In this document: in pieces, positions 44,940 through 57,347 of the stretch
How positions within the stretch are numbered: the stretch's first letter is position 1
Layout: the number at the start of each line of letters is the position of its first letter
Assembly (NCBI GenBank): GCA_029204225.1
Contig: CM055107.1
Coordinates: forward strand, 23,951,391 to 24,015,390
Direction of reading: 5' to 3'
Source of the DNA: Diphasiastrum complanatum
Taxonomy: Eukaryota; Streptophyta; Lycopodiopsida; Lycopodiales; Lycopodiaceae
Length of the DNA: 64,000 nt
Notes under the pieces: model-generated
Told to the model about the DNA's origin: nothing
The model's input: only the letters and a program-made list of their open reading frames with translations
The model's database searches: none
Position numbers and translations under genes: made by a program

Positions 44940-46100
44940 CTTGTGTGGACATTCCATACTGCTTTGGACATGCAAGGTATTTGCCTGGTATTCAAGGAAT
45001 ACTTTATTCCCTTGTTAGATGATTATGAAGATTTCCAAAAGCTTTTGGGATTAACCATGACTAAAGGCCTTGATCAATTCATTCAAGATTTCCCTGAGTA
45101 TCTTACTCCTCTTTATAGTGACTACAAAGATACAGATGCGCATGTTTATTGATGGTTTACCTTAAGACTATCACGTGGATGTTAGAAGGAACCATCCTAA
45201 CACCCTAGAAGATGCTATTAGGGCTGCAAATTTTTTTGATGATACTCCTAAGCCACCTAAAAGTCATCACTCTAATGAGCAAAAGAAGGATTCCAATTTA
45301 AAAGAAAGGATAAGGAAGTTACCAATGAGACATCTTCAAATCCTAATTATAAGAAACCCAAACACCACTTTAATGAACATCAAGGTGGCAAGTAAGACCT
45401 AGCAGAAGCTCGAAAGAAGAATCTTCGCTTCAAGTGCAATGGAGAGGGTCACCTTGCACGAGATTGTGTCAAAAACAAAGCCTCAACTTCAGATTTCATA
45501 TCTCAAACTAATGAGATGGATATTTGTTTTCTTAGTTCAATGTTTTATGGACCTAATGACTTAATTTGCATTAAGGGTAAAATTGGAGGACATGTTGTTA
45601 ATGTACTTTTTGACACGGGATCCACTTATAATTGTATAAATGCAAATTTGGTGCAGATGCTAAACCTTCCTATCAAAAAAAGTGAAAAGAAATATTGTGT
45701 GACAATGGCATCTGGATGTAATTCCGAATTCATAAATTATGTGGTTCCTAATGTACCATTGATGTTGACTTTTGTAAAAAAGTCTAGTGTCACAGAGCAT
45801 GTGCTACAGATTGAAGGGCAAAATGCCCATCCTAGGCCTTTTGCCCTTCAAATGAAGGGCACTTAAATAATGCATCCTTCAAATGTGAAAGGAAAAAAAA
45901 TGGGCATTCCTTCAATTTTAATTGAAACCTTTAGAAAGATATGTGTGAATAAGTGCATAGATCATGGTTTAATTAAAAAATACCTTTTTTTTTATTTGGT
46001 ACTTATTTAATTAGTGTATGATTTGAAGGGTGAAACTGGGCTATACCCTTCAAAGCATATTTTCTTGAATGGTAGAGTTGCCCTTCAATCTACAGCACTG
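44940..46100 (+). pseudogene. Ty3/gypsy gag-protease, interrupted by a MITE-like insertion
   Basis: Plus-strand gag pieces (LDQFIQDFPEYLTPLYSDYK, VDVRRNHPNTLEDAIRAANF) precede a zinc knuckle FKCNGEGHLARDC near 45430-45470 whose first Cys codon reads CGC (Arg). The retropepsin follows: ICIKGKIGGHVVNVLFDTGS with the catalytic DTGS, then NLVQMLNLPIKKSEKKY, and the flap-side VPLMLTFVKK. The frame is open for 116 codons (45516-45866), and its 3' end is set by the inserted 280-bp element at 45810. A stop near 45150 and a frameshift disable gag. Confidence 0.82.
45810..46089. mobile_element. MITE-like element, 280 bp, with terminal inverted repeats
   Basis: Terminal inverted repeats ATTGAAGGGCAA (45810-45821) and TTGCCCTTCAAT (46078-46089) are perfect over 12 bp. 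The element is flanked by the direct repeat CTACAG (45804-45809 and 46090-46095), a likely target-site duplication. Inside, GAAGGG/CCCTTC motifs recur near both ends (for example GCCCTTCAAATGAAGGGC at about 45842-45859), typical subterminal repeats. It has no coding capacity. It interrupts the gypsy protease. The superfamily is unclear: 6 bp is not a standard duplication length for hAT (8), Mutator (9) or PIF (3). Confidence 0.75.
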
Positions 46101-47384
46101 GAAGCTTAGCCTGAGAGCATCATTCCTCTGCAAAAGCATGTACAATTAAGTTAAATGATCTAGAATTTAATAAAAATTGAGTCCTTCAAGTCCATCAACT
46201 ATGGTGCATGAAATGTGAGAGTGATTCATAATCTTATAAGAAAACTTAGTCTATTCAAAAAGAGTCTATGCTTTACCAAACTGAAAGTGAAAGAAGCCGT
46301 TAGTAGCATGACCAAAAAAAGGTGGGGGGGGGGGACGACTTTGCCAGAGAATCTTACATCTTTGTTTGGAAGAATTTAAGCAAAGAAAATTATTAATGGA
46401 ATGTGCCTCTCGAATAAGCAACCTTTCCCACAAAGTTTTTTAGAATGGTTTGACTGATTTATTACAATTTGTTTGGACTGCTTGACGTGATCCCAAAGGC
46501 CCATAGTAAAAGCTTTCAAATTACTTGGCCAACGATCTCTCGCTTTGTCTAAATCATGCTACTCAAATGCCCTATCATGGTAATGTATTCAAAATTAAAT
46601 AAGCTCAACAACTCATATAAAAATAGGCAGCAATGTGGGTGAAACAAGAAGCCAATTCCTAACATATGGAGTTCTAACAAAGGAGCTAGATGAGCTGATT
46701 CCAGGTGATAGGTGGGATTTTGTCTACCAATTCCTAGCAATGGAGAGGAGTGATTCAATGTGTGACCCCTGGTTTCAATCCAACAACCCTCAAGGCCTTA
46801 GGAAGCGTTAGCGATCCACCACCAACAATTTGGTTGTCCCATGACCACCCTCCCACAAAGAAGTGTCAACCATGTAGATGAGCCTTTCCACCAACCCAAT
46901 CATCCCTTTTGCCTAGGCATCTACACACCATTCTTGCCATGTGGCACATGGTCATGACTCTAGGGCCAATCGTCAAGGCAATGTTTGCAAGGACAAACAA
47001 TGGGGACTGGCTCTTAGGAACGTCCATTTTGTGAACCATGAACTTGGCCTTAGGCAAATGGCTCGATTGGGGAAGAGGCCGCCCTTAGTTTCCCCTAATA
47101 GCGTCATCTAGGGAGGCATATATGCCCTTATGCTTCATGATGTGATCAGCCTTTCTTCTCATTTTCTTTTTTAGTAAGGCTGTTTCTTTAGGGCTCCTCA
47201 AATTTAGGGTTCCCCCCCCCCCCCCCCGGTTTTGCTTTGAGTTTTACTCAAAAGCCTAGCTTATGCTTCAGGGTTTATGCGCGTTTTGCATTGCCTGCAG
47301 CGACTTCCTGAATGAATTGGCATAAATGAAGGTTGAGTCTCATTGATCGCAAATGAGAGAGTGTGGGGAGAGTGAGGAATAAGC
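46096..47384. other. Upstream region of COA5
   Basis: No recognisable gene. Contains a G-run near 46324-46335 and a C16 run at 47212-47227, about 160 bp before the COA5 start codon. Minus-strand frames at 46549-46758 and 46866-47057 lack recognisable content. No clear TATA box was seen in front of COA5, as is common for housekeeping genes. Confidence 0.4.
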
Positions 47385-50178
47385 ATGGCAAAGTCTTGCA
47401 AGGGGCTTGCAATGGAGCTTGTCAAATGCTTAAGCGAATCACACTGCATCAAGGTGCAATTTTCCTCTTCATCTTTCAGATAATTTTTCGAAACAGAATT
47501 TTCTTAGTTTTTATGCCTTGCATTCTTTTCTTAAGCAACTCATTCTTGTTGATTCTTCTGTTGGAAGTCATAGCACAGATTCAAGCAATCATGTTACTAT
47601 GAAGAACAAGTGCAATCTGTGAACAAAAAGACCACATCCAAGAAATAGAGAGAGACTGGCATGATGCAGCAACGCTTACTCGAGAACCTCTCGATCCAAA
47701 AACTACATAAATTACCTAAGGATGCTCATACATATACACAGTGTTCTTGTAATAGCAGTTAATTACAAGACTCATTATTCCTAATCTAAACTGGTTAAGT
47801 CACTGCACCAGTTTACACCAGTACGTGCACATACATAAAATCCTATACAACATATATGTACAATCTTAGGGTCCTTTTATTGTAACGGTCACAGAATCCT
47901 AGAACATGCAAGAGGTTACTAGCAACATGCCTTGACATGCATCAAGCATGCAACAACATGCACTTGATTTTTGACTTAAAAACTTGACATGCAAGAAAAA
48001 TTCTATGACATGCAAATAAAAGAGTGAGAGAGAAAGCTTCTCTTAGTTGAAAATCAAGTGGCTGTCTTGAACACGATCCCGACGCCTTCCTGCAACCTGA
48101 AAAATCAGCAAGCAACAACCTGATTTTTGGGCGCCCAAAATCCTGTTATCTTCTTTGATGTGTAGCGCCCCCCTGCAAAAAGGAAAAGAGTCAAAAAACG
48201 GATCTTCACTCCAAAAAATCAGCAAAGGTGCTGAATCCCTAAGTGAAGACGATCTCTTTTGGTAGGGTGCCCTAAATCAAGCATAGAAGGTGGCTCGGAT
48301 ACCATGTAGGAATCAAAGTGCCAAGATCCTTCTAACATTCAATCTCCATATACAAGAAGAAGAAACAGAGGAAGAAGAAGAAGAGGGAGAGGGTTAGGCA
48401 CCCTCAAGGAGAGAAAAAGTAGTAGCAATGCTTGAAAGGGAATGAATTACAAATGAACAAAGAGTACATATAAATAGGCCTTCCAAGGGCCTAAACTCTT
48501 CAAAACTCTAAGTTCTAGAACCTTCCAAGACCCACTACTAATTATAGGGCACCTCCAAAAGTCAAGATAGGGTCCCTTAACATAATTAGACTTTACTTGG
48601 ACCCACGAATTACTACTGGACCAAAATTGGGTCCAACTCAACTAAAGTTGACTTAACATGGTCTAAATAATAAACCTAACCCATAATTACACAAGTCTCG
48701 ACCTTTTGGGTCAAAGTAACCTATGGGAAACTAACATTATCATTTATTACTTCTAACATGAACCTCATTCAAGCTCCTCAGAGTGCATGCTATTTCCTAT
48801 AACCAAAGTTGTTGTACAAGTAATTGGAGGGCAGTCATGTGGGAGACTGACTGATTAAGGGGATAAAGAAGCATTCGGTCGGGCTTAGGAGAATATCAAA
48901 TCTTTCAATGGGTTATATTTCATCCACAAAGGGTGTGTCATCATCCACAGATGGACATTTATATATGTGGTAAGCATTTGGTCTGAACTATGCATGGAGT
49001 TGGTGGTCTGAGACTTTGTGGGTGGAATATATTGGTGGTCTGAGACTTTGTGGGTGGAATATATTGGGTTGAAGATTGCAGTTCTCCTTTGTATATTGGT
49101 GGGTACTGTCTTAGACATAGCATTGATTTATATTAATGGCCGTAGAACTCTAATTTGAGATCTTTGTCTGAGTTGTGGCCAACTGGCTTGTGCTGATTCT
49201 TTATAGCTTTAGCAATGCATTTTTCCACCACGTATGCTTTTTAGTTACTTTCAAACCAGCTGAAGTTATACAATGCGATTTTTCGTATTCTTTAACGAGA
49301 ATGTAAGGACTTCATTTGATTTGCTTTGCTCTAGCACTCTTTGGAGAAGTAATAGAAACTCAATGCATTATTCTTTGTACAAATGCATGAAAGCTAATGT
49401 GATTGTATGTTTGGTCACTGATGAAGTGAATAGGGATATCTTTTTGGTGTTTTTCATCAATTTCTCACCACAAAAGGCCCCACTGTAGTGCTTTAACTGG
49501 TTTATAAGGAGCTCATATATTTTATGGGACGCTGGGAAGTGGCATAAAGTCTATTGTGTGGCCAATGCTTTGGAAAAATGTTTTGAGCATTTGTGCAAAC
49601 TACCAGGCCTCAGTCCTTAAACGTGATTGCTGTATTGAGCAGGTGGAGAAGAAATCATATAAAGAATGTGCCGGGCAGAAAAGTCCGTCTGTACCTGAGA
49701 AATGTGTTGGCCTTCGAGAGACATACTATATGTGCAAACACAATCAGGTAAGAAGTACAAAATTTCACTAACCTCACTTGATTCCAAATTGAGAGCAACT
49801 ATAGTGAAAAAGTATGAGTGCCCTATTTTTTTTCATGTGGCATATACTCGTACATAGATGAAGTAAATTTATGTCGTACAATCTTTCTTTCTCTGCGCTT
49901 TTGGTAAGTAGAACGATTTCTCATCGACTAAATCATGACATACCTTGGAATGTTTGAATGAAAACTAGACTTGTCTTGCTAGATTGCTAGCATAAGTGTT
50001 GCAAGAATGTTTGAACTTGCTGATGAACTGGAACAAGCATGGATGGTATGGTAGTCCAATTTCAATAGCGAATGAACAGACTGTTGTGACTTGATTCTTC
50101 TAGATGGTGAGACTCAAAGATGTTCCTGTTTGATAGGTTGACATGACAGCACGTATTCGAGGAAATAAGGGCTATTGA
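47385..50178 (+). CDS. COA5: Cytochrome c oxidase assembly factor COA5/PET191
   Basis: Three exons, all phase 0 with GT-AG borders: 47385-47453 (23 codons), 49643-49747 (35 codons), 50137-50178 (13 codons plus TGA). The product is 71 residues, the normal size. It starts MAKSCKGLAMELVKCLSESH and has two CX9C motifs, C5-C15 and C44-C54 (CVGLRETYYMC), the twin-CX9C fold of the mitochondrial intermembrane space. It ends VDMTARIRGNKGY, the conserved PET191 tail. The family is needed to assemble respiratory complex IV. The ATG has good context (AGCATGGC). Exons are too short for open-frame listing. Intron 1 (2.2 kb) has an LTR-like insertion. No lesion is visible, so it is probably functional. Confidence 0.95.
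48292..48760 (-). repeat. LTR-like segment with tRNA-Met primer-binding site, in COA5 intron 1
   Basis: GGCTCGGATACCA at 48292-48304 is, on the minus strand, TGGTATCCGAGCC, a plant LTR-retrotransposon primer-binding site. TGTAGGAATC follows directly at 48305 and would be the LTR end. The next about 450 bp hold GAA-rich sequence and a TATAAATAGG motif near 48468, LTR-like. No gag or pol is attached and no second LTR was found, so this is a non-autonomous or deleted element. Confidence 0.5.
49001..49064. repeat. 32-bp perfect tandem duplication in COA5 intron 1
   Basis: TGGTGGTCTGAGACTTTGTG with its continuation occurs at 49001 and again at 49033 without change, suggesting a recent slippage event. 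Confidence 0.95.
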
Positions 50179-52182
50179 AATTCTACAATGGATCTGCATA
50201 CTGAAAGGTTTGTAAGATGAAACAACCTATATTTTGCTATGATTATCCATTGAGTTGTAAATGGCATAACACCACCTTTGATAGTGTTTTATGTCATGCT
50301 ACGTGCGTTTGTCTGTAACCATTACATACCTCTTTGCAAACTGTACAGGTTCTACCCAACCACTTGGTTTGACATGAACGCGGGGCAGAAAAGGAGTGCT
50401 AAACTAATGACTTATTGGAACACCTACTTTTCAGTAAACCAAGACAAGATAGTGTGTCGAGCGAAGGGCATGCTGAGACAAATTTAAAATACATTTTTGT
50501 TTCTGCTTTGTTGTGCAATAACCACATCTTTCACATATCCAATAGTAGTCTTATTAGGTGATCTCATATAAGGTGCTGATTAGAGCCTAATTCTCTTTGA
50601 CGAACATGCTTTTATTGTTGGGAGAGATCAAATCGTTTGTCAAATTTTCACCAACTTGCAAAGGTTTGATTCTCAAATTACATGGAGTTTGTAGTATTTC
50701 ACTTAGTCTTGCAAAGCAGCTTTGGCACAACAAAGTCTCTCTGTAATTTGTTACGCAAAATTGCAATAGGAGATCTTTTTATGCTTCAAATTGCAAAGTT
50801 ACATCTGGTGAGGTTGGCAAAGCTGCAGTAATGGAACATGCCCAAACCGGATATTGTCAGATTAGAATTCGTTCAAGTGATGTGTATCCAACTTGCTGAT
50901 AAAAACATTGGACAGAATAATAATCACAATATTCAGTTACACTGTTTGGACCTATCCTTAGGCATTGGCGACACAAGTAATGCATTTAAGATTTAGAGCT
51001 TAGCATTAATATATGATGGCAGCTAATTATTTGAGTTTTTTCAGGATTTTACTTAATTCTGTTGGGTTAACAGTGAGTTTTGAATACTGTTAGTATGATT
51101 ACACTGTGTAATATGACTTCTCTGTTGTAAATGTAACCTCTGACATTGATGACATGAGAAACACAAGGCAGTGTCTACCAGAACATGACAACAAATTGCA
51201 ACTTACGAAACTCAGTTTCCTAAAGATGAGTGTTTGCAGCTAGCACAACATATTGATTATTGTATGAATTTGGACTTTCTTCACCATTTTTTGTGCAACA
51301 TGCATCTGATTGCACTAGCATCAATACGAAGCAATACAGCCATTTGTCAACTTCATAATTGCAGCCTGCATTTTGGAACGCATTCCAGAGAATCCCATTA
51401 GGGTTCTTGGGAAAGTGGCTGTTTTATTTTGATTTTTTTTCATTTTTTAGTGTTTTAGCCAGTTAATGTTTGTAAAATTTTCTAGGGCTTAAAATCTATT
51501 CTTCTGCTTGTAATTTCATTTTTTAGTTAAAAAATTGAATGAAAATAAAAAGTGTTCCAGACAATGTTCTGGATGTGAGCTTGTTTTGTAACACAATCAC
51601 CCTAGAATACATTCTGGTGCAACTATGGTCCGATTATAGGCGAAGCCAAGATTGAAACCTGATGATCCTCAGTAACACTTTCCTTCGTGCAAAAGCTGGG
51701 ATTTGAGACTGTCTCCTCTAGAAAGCTCAAACAACACTTGCTCAACTCAGCTATTGTGAGGGATAACTTTCGTCAATATAACACATTCCAATGTGATGTG
51801 CTTCAAAGAAAGAATTATTACCTTTTTTGACATCTTTATGTACATCTTCTGGTCTCTGTCAAGGTTTGTGCTTTCAACATATTGTAGACATATCATTAAT
51901 AAACTTAGGATAAATTATGACAACCAAACTAGCATATTTTTGAATTAGAACATTTTTTTGTCTAGGCTTCTTTCAGTGCTTTCTTTTAAATAATACAACA
52001 GCTTCATGATTCGTAAAATTGTTGTATGTGCATGGTTGATTTGAGGTATTGTTCAATGTGTATTGTTTAAAACTTTACTTTTCGTCAAAAAGCGTCGGGG
52101 CTCTGACGCAGGGCAGCCATCTCCTCAGTCGCTGCTAGGATAGGGTTAAGCCATCAGCCTTCTTCTACGATCCAACCAATCT
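50179..52182. other. 3' flank of COA5 and unassigned DNA
   Basis: AT-rich, no coding domain. Around 51375-51640 GGAACGCATTCCAGA and GTTCCAGACAATGTTCTGG are short imperfect palindromes resembling text near 12150-12220, perhaps a dispersed small repeat. Nothing else was recognised. Confidence 0.4.
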
Positions 52183-52560
52183 TCATAAAGTGAAAAATAT
52201 AACAAGAGTCAAACCTATAACAAGCAGCAGGGTGGTCCTTGCACCACAACGGTTGGCAGACTCCATCCAGGCAGTTCCGTAATAGACCGCAGACAGAAGA
52301 TCCAACAAGGCCTGAAATCTTAGCTTGATAGAAGGGGCAGAATCTCTGTTGATCCTAGAGGAGGTCTTGCCCGTCACCAGCGTTTTGTCCTGCGCTGCTT
52401 CAGTCGTCTCAAGATCGCCCTCCTCTTTTTGCACCCCATTCAGCCTCTGCTTCAGCTTGGTCTTGGATTTCTTCCCTTGACGTCCTCGGAGCTTTTCACT
52501 TGGGCTTCCCTCGTCCAAGGCTACCTTGTAACATTGAGCTATACTAATGCTGAAGAACAA
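52183..52560 (-). CDS. Hypothetical protein or terminal exon with C-terminal membrane segment
   Basis: A minus-strand open frame of about 125 codons, clearly more GC-rich than its surroundings, as expected for coding sequence. The first half is highly charged (GRQGKKSKTKLKQRLNG); the second ends in one hydrophobic helix TTLLLVIGLTLVIFFTL right before the stop, like a tail anchor. The upstream TTCTTCAG near 52555 could be a splice acceptor, making this a last exon of a gene whose other exons lie at higher coordinates, which I could not find. No family recognised. A processed pseudogene is also possible. Confidence 0.4.
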   Translation of the reverse strand: MFFSISIAQCYKVALDEGSPSEKLRGRQGKKSKTKLKQRLNGVQKEEGDLETTEAAQDKTLVTGKTSSRINRDSAPSIKLRFQALLDLLSAVYYGTAWMESANRCGARTTLLLVIGLTLVIFFTL

Positions 52561-55076
52561 TTCTTCAAAATGGGATTGCTAAATTTTGGAAGTCACTTGT
52601 AGTCTTTGTTTTAGATACTTGCTTTGTTGAAATTAGGAATTAATTATTATTTTTGTAAGAAGCTAATTCACTTTGATTGAATGTAAAATAAAAGTGCAAT
52701 TTAAATGTATATTAAATCATTTGTTACCATGAGAAGCGTAATTCTAGTGAAATCTTCACAAAGCAACATCCTACAAAGTGAAAAAGGATTCAAGGCGTAG
52801 AAGAGTTGGCTTGGGCACTTTGAATGGTCTTATACAATTTGTGTGAAACTATGAAACATCCTAAAGATTTAAGTCAACCTACTACTTTTGACTTCCTTTT
52901 CAATGGAAATGGGCTTATAGGTTGTTAAAGTTCTCAAGGATAGAAAGAACATGTAGGCTGTAGTACCTTGTTGGATATACATGAAGAAATAAATCTTAAA
53001 ACAAAACTATCTAAGATTTGTTTAAGATTAAGAATATATGATGAGTCTCTCGACCTAAATGATTTGATTGCATTGGACCATGTTTGATAAATTGGTCCTC
53101 CCTTTCAAATGACGCTTGAGTTGCAACTATGTGGCATCACTCTTTGTTATGTAGCAGTTGTTCAAATGCAACCTTTGGGCTGAGTCTCAATACTTCGACA
53201 ATTAGAGCTACCATTGGCAACTTGAGACCGATGGGCTATGACTAATTGCAAGGTGTTTTCATTTCATTTTTTTTTTGCATAGAAAAATTTATTAGACTCT
53301 TCCACTACATAGAAGTCATCAAAAGCAACGTAGTTTGGCTTATTTTTTGGTCTCATTTGCAATGCTCCATGTTATGAGATAATGTTACATATCATGCTTA
53401 CTATTGTAAGGCCTCTTCCTTATGCTGGAGTTTGGCTCGCCCACCTAGGTTCGATTCTCTATAATCCCACGGGTTGATATTATCAAGAAGCATTATCAAG
53501 CTTCTTATTGATTCACAAATTTTGGTATAGTAGACTGATACACAAAAAGTCAAGATCCTAGTTACAATATTATATCGTTAGCAAATTGCTTCAAAACAAA
53601 TCTAATTTCTAATCTTTTGTGACATGACTCTAATTTCCAACATGTAATTTTAACAAAAAGAATGTAAATGCATATACTGAAAAAAAGATATATTTAAGTA
53701 GGTCATGAGTATGTAGTATTTGTCTATTCCTACAGAATTAGAAGAGGTGCTACTTTGCATCTACAAGTAGAATTTACTTTCTTGACGAGTCAAGGTAGTT
53801 ATTCGCTTTTCTGTAGCAAAGTAGGTTTTAACTTGTTGAAAGATAAATATGATAGACTTTAGGGATTCACATAGAGAATGAAAACTCTTATACCTTGTTC
53901 TAACTGATAAGATAGGCGATATAGATACAACTATATGTTAATTTTGTGATTGTATAAATCTTTTCGCATTTTGTTGTCATGCTAACAATACTATTAGACA
54001 ATCAATCTAACTTGCTATGCAGAACAATTTCAGGCGTCATAGAAAGCCATGATGAATATGATAGTTGGTTAGTTTGATTAAATCAGTTAGCAATGTGGAA
54101 TAAGAAATATATCGAATAAGATAGAACAAAGAAAGATCATGAACCATATCAAAAATAATGTGGAAATAAGAGAAAGTTAGTAAGCGACAATCATGCATTA
54201 AGATGTTTGGAGTGATCTTTGAAAGGTAATTTCTCAATAATGAAAATACAATTTTACACTAATTGAAAGCATTCACATGTTGTGTGAACTTTTAAGATTA
54301 GTTTGATGACTAATGATACGATAAAAACTACTACACAAATACTCCACACTATTTGCTATGTCTCTACTTGTATGTCGAGTTTGATTGCATGTATCTTATG
54401 CATCATCCTCATACTTATTTTCTTCTCATCTTCATGCTTCCACTATGATTCTATACGTGTATAAATATAAAGCATCATTTGTTTGACAAATACTTGGATA
54501 TTATAAGTGCTGCCAAGATAAGTACTTGATGCTAAAGGTGGTAGTTTGACATACCAAGTATTGACTCTAATTTATTGTACTTTGTACAAGCAATAGTAGA
54601 TATTTGACATAGATTTTAGAATCATATATGAGTTTTGTATCACTGCATCGAGCTTTGACAAAGCACCCTCACACATGTAAGATTAGAGGGATGATATATA
54701 GAGCCACATTTGGCCATAATCAACAAGCAACACCAATCTTGGTTTTGGAGGCAATTTCTTGTCAATCTCTCCATTTGTCTTAATTTGTTTTGGATGTTTT
54801 GAGTTTCTATCATATTGTACTTTGATTTCAGGCTGGAGTTCGTACTCTAACATGTTTTCACACATGTGAAACCAAAAAGTACAATTCCCTTTCATTTATG
54901 ATTGTTCTTGTTAGATTTTCTCATCTAAATTTGATCTAGATTGATCTAAATCTTGTGTAGATTGGTAGATCAATTGTATCGAACATCCAATCACCCTTGT
55001 GGATCATTTTAGGATCCATTCTTGGTCCAATTTTGTAGATTTCCACACCGCTCACACGCCCCACAGTTTTACAACA
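52561..55076. other. Unassigned AT-rich DNA ending in a copia 5' LTR
   Basis: No coding signal from 52600 to about 54600. The last few hundred bases (to ACAACA at 55076) must be the 5' LTR of the element whose primer-binding site starts at 55077; its left boundary was not identified. Confidence 0.45.
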
Positions 55077-56090
55077 TGGTATCAGAACTGGCATTGCAAT
55101 AATACAATTCTACTGTGGATTATCAGTCTTGTTTCTATCAAGACGTCTTTCTAGCAAATGCGCAGCCAATAGCATTCTGACAGTCATTGTTTCTACCAAC
55201 AATCTCATTCAACCAGAATGGATCCATCATCTAGTTTATCTCTCATTGACAAACTCGATGAAGATAACTACCATCTCTGGAAATTCAAGATGAAGGTTAT
55301 ACTTCAAGCCAAAGAACTGTGGGACATCATAGATGGCACATAACTCAAACCAGAAGGTGATGCAACCGTCATCACCAAGTGGAAACTGAGAGATGACAAA
55401 GCATTTGCCATGATCATCCTCAACATCAAGGACACTCAGATCAGCCACACATGTGCTGCTCAAACAGCTAAGGATGCATGGAACATCCTAGCAACTCTCT
55501 ACGACATTAGAGATGTTACAATAATTTTGCTGCTCCTACAAGAGGAGATCAGAAGATCAGCATCCTCCTCATGCTCAGATCGGATCCACAAGCTTTGTAT
55601 TCAAAAAATCAAAAGTTTAGATCCAAGAGACTACAAAGTCAGGCTATCCTGACAAGAAGAGCAATATGCAGTCTGGACCAAATTATGGTTCAGGACCGAA
55701 TTCAAGATCTTCATCATTCCAACCAGTGCAGAAACGTTTTTGCAGATAATCAAGGACTAGCCACAAAATCAAGGACTGTCGAACTTTGAAGTACAACAAC
55801 AAAAAGAAGAAGCAGTTCCAACAACAAGCACATAGTGCTTCAACTAGTTATTCAAATCAGCAACAACAAGAAGAAGAAGATGAAGCAGCTTTCATGACCA
55901 AAGTCGGAGAACAACAGGATATCGATTCCTGGTATCTAGACTCCGGACTCACCATCACAACTGGTTCAAAGACTACAAGTCATTCACGAACTCTCGAGTT
56001 GTGCAACTTGGAGGCAACTCATCACATTCAATCGGAGGTGAAAAAACTGTGTGTGAAATCAGAGCATGCATATGCATTCACATAGCACAA
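55077..56090 (+). pseudogene. Ty1/copia gag-protease fragment (lineage B)
   Basis: The primer-binding site TGGTATCAGAACTG at 55077-55090 directly follows an LTR end. Gag starts at 55218 (MDPSSSLSLIDKLDEDNYHL) with LWKFKMKVILQAKELWDIID, an in-frame TAA at 55341, then KAFAMIILNIKDTQISHTCA. The zinc knuckle region near 55740-55790 is damaged (its second Cys is lost; SHKIKDCRTLKYNN remains). Protease text is SWYLDSGLTITT, with DSG kept but the following Ala changed. It stops at about 56090 next to a GA repeat. Confidence 0.87.
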
Positions 56091-57347
56091 GAGGAGAGAG
56101 AGAGAGAGAGAACACCACTGCTATTTCCTTAAACTTGCACACTACAATATGGGAGGAATTACAGTACTTGAGAGAGAGAGATAGAGGTTACACCTCTTCA
56201 TAAAAGACCCCTCAGGATCCAAAGACAAACACAAGCAGGCTTGAAACCAGAAAATAAAACTAGAAAGCTCGCTAAAGAAGCGCGATCCCCTTAACAGCAC
56301 AGATCTGCACAGGAGCAACTCTTATCTATTACAACAATTACAAATACTTCTATCCGGTCACAATCATAAATGCCAAAAAATACTTCTGTTTGGTCACAAT
56401 CATGAAGAAGAAAAAGAAAGCGATCACAGTTATGAAGAAGAAAAAGAAGAAAGTGATCACAGCCATGAAGAAGAAGAAGAAAGCAAGTATACCAGTTATT
56501 GGCAATACAATAATATGTGATGATCTGAGTTAGTTTGCAGGTAGTCGAGACACGCTACTCGACAGGCCGTGACTCGTCATTTTCCTGATACCAACTGCAT
56601 GCCCTTGTCAGTTTAACTGCAATGACTTTGGAAATTACAAAAGTCAAACTAAAAGAAATAAAAAGACTTATACTAACTGACCTCAGACCTAGATATTTTT
56701 GAATTCTTACGGCTCAAGGTAGCAAGTTAGAATGGGGTTTTAATATTCAGTAGCTTGCAGTTTGGCATAAATACTATGCACAATGAAATATTGCTAAGCG
56801 ATGTCGCATTCACAAAGCTATTTAAGCAGCTTTTAGTAGCACACGCAGTCATTTTGCCTACCTTTTCTTATAACAGTTGCAAATAGAAATTAAACTGAGA
56901 TCCCTAAATCTATATAACTTTTGCCTTTCTCCTGAAAGTAGGTGTCACAAGCAGTTGCGCCTCTGTAATTTTTTCAACAGGAAGCAAAAAAAATAGTTGT
57001 TGCCTCTGCCCATTGCACCCCCAACATCCTTTTTCGTGTGACATGAACTTAAATGCCACAACTCTGTTGATTCTGGCCATGATCCTCGAGCTCTGTTGCT
57101 TGATGAGGCTTGCTAAGATCATGTAGCAGCACTCAACGAGCTTGCAAGCGGCTGCATATCGACGTAATGGAATGGGCAAACAAAGACGCAATCTTAGCTT
57201 TAATCTGCCCTCGCTTTCTTGGAAACATGGGCAGCTTGAGTCCCCTTTTGGCTATCAGACTTGACTTCACAGAAGTGAGGGAATTTCTACTACTTCCCGC
57301 CACATTTCCAGCTGCTACCAAGGATGAAACATGAAACACCAAGTTTC
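56091..57347. other. Microsatellite-bearing unassigned DNA
   Basis: Short (GA)n runs at 56090-56111 and 56165-56180. A minisatellite at about 56344-56490 repeats ACTTCT..GGTCACAATCAT and then GATCACAG.YATGAAGAAGAA three times. Overlapping minus-strand frames at 56910-57402 lack an ATG in the longer one and have no known domain, so I do not call a gene. Confidence 0.5.
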
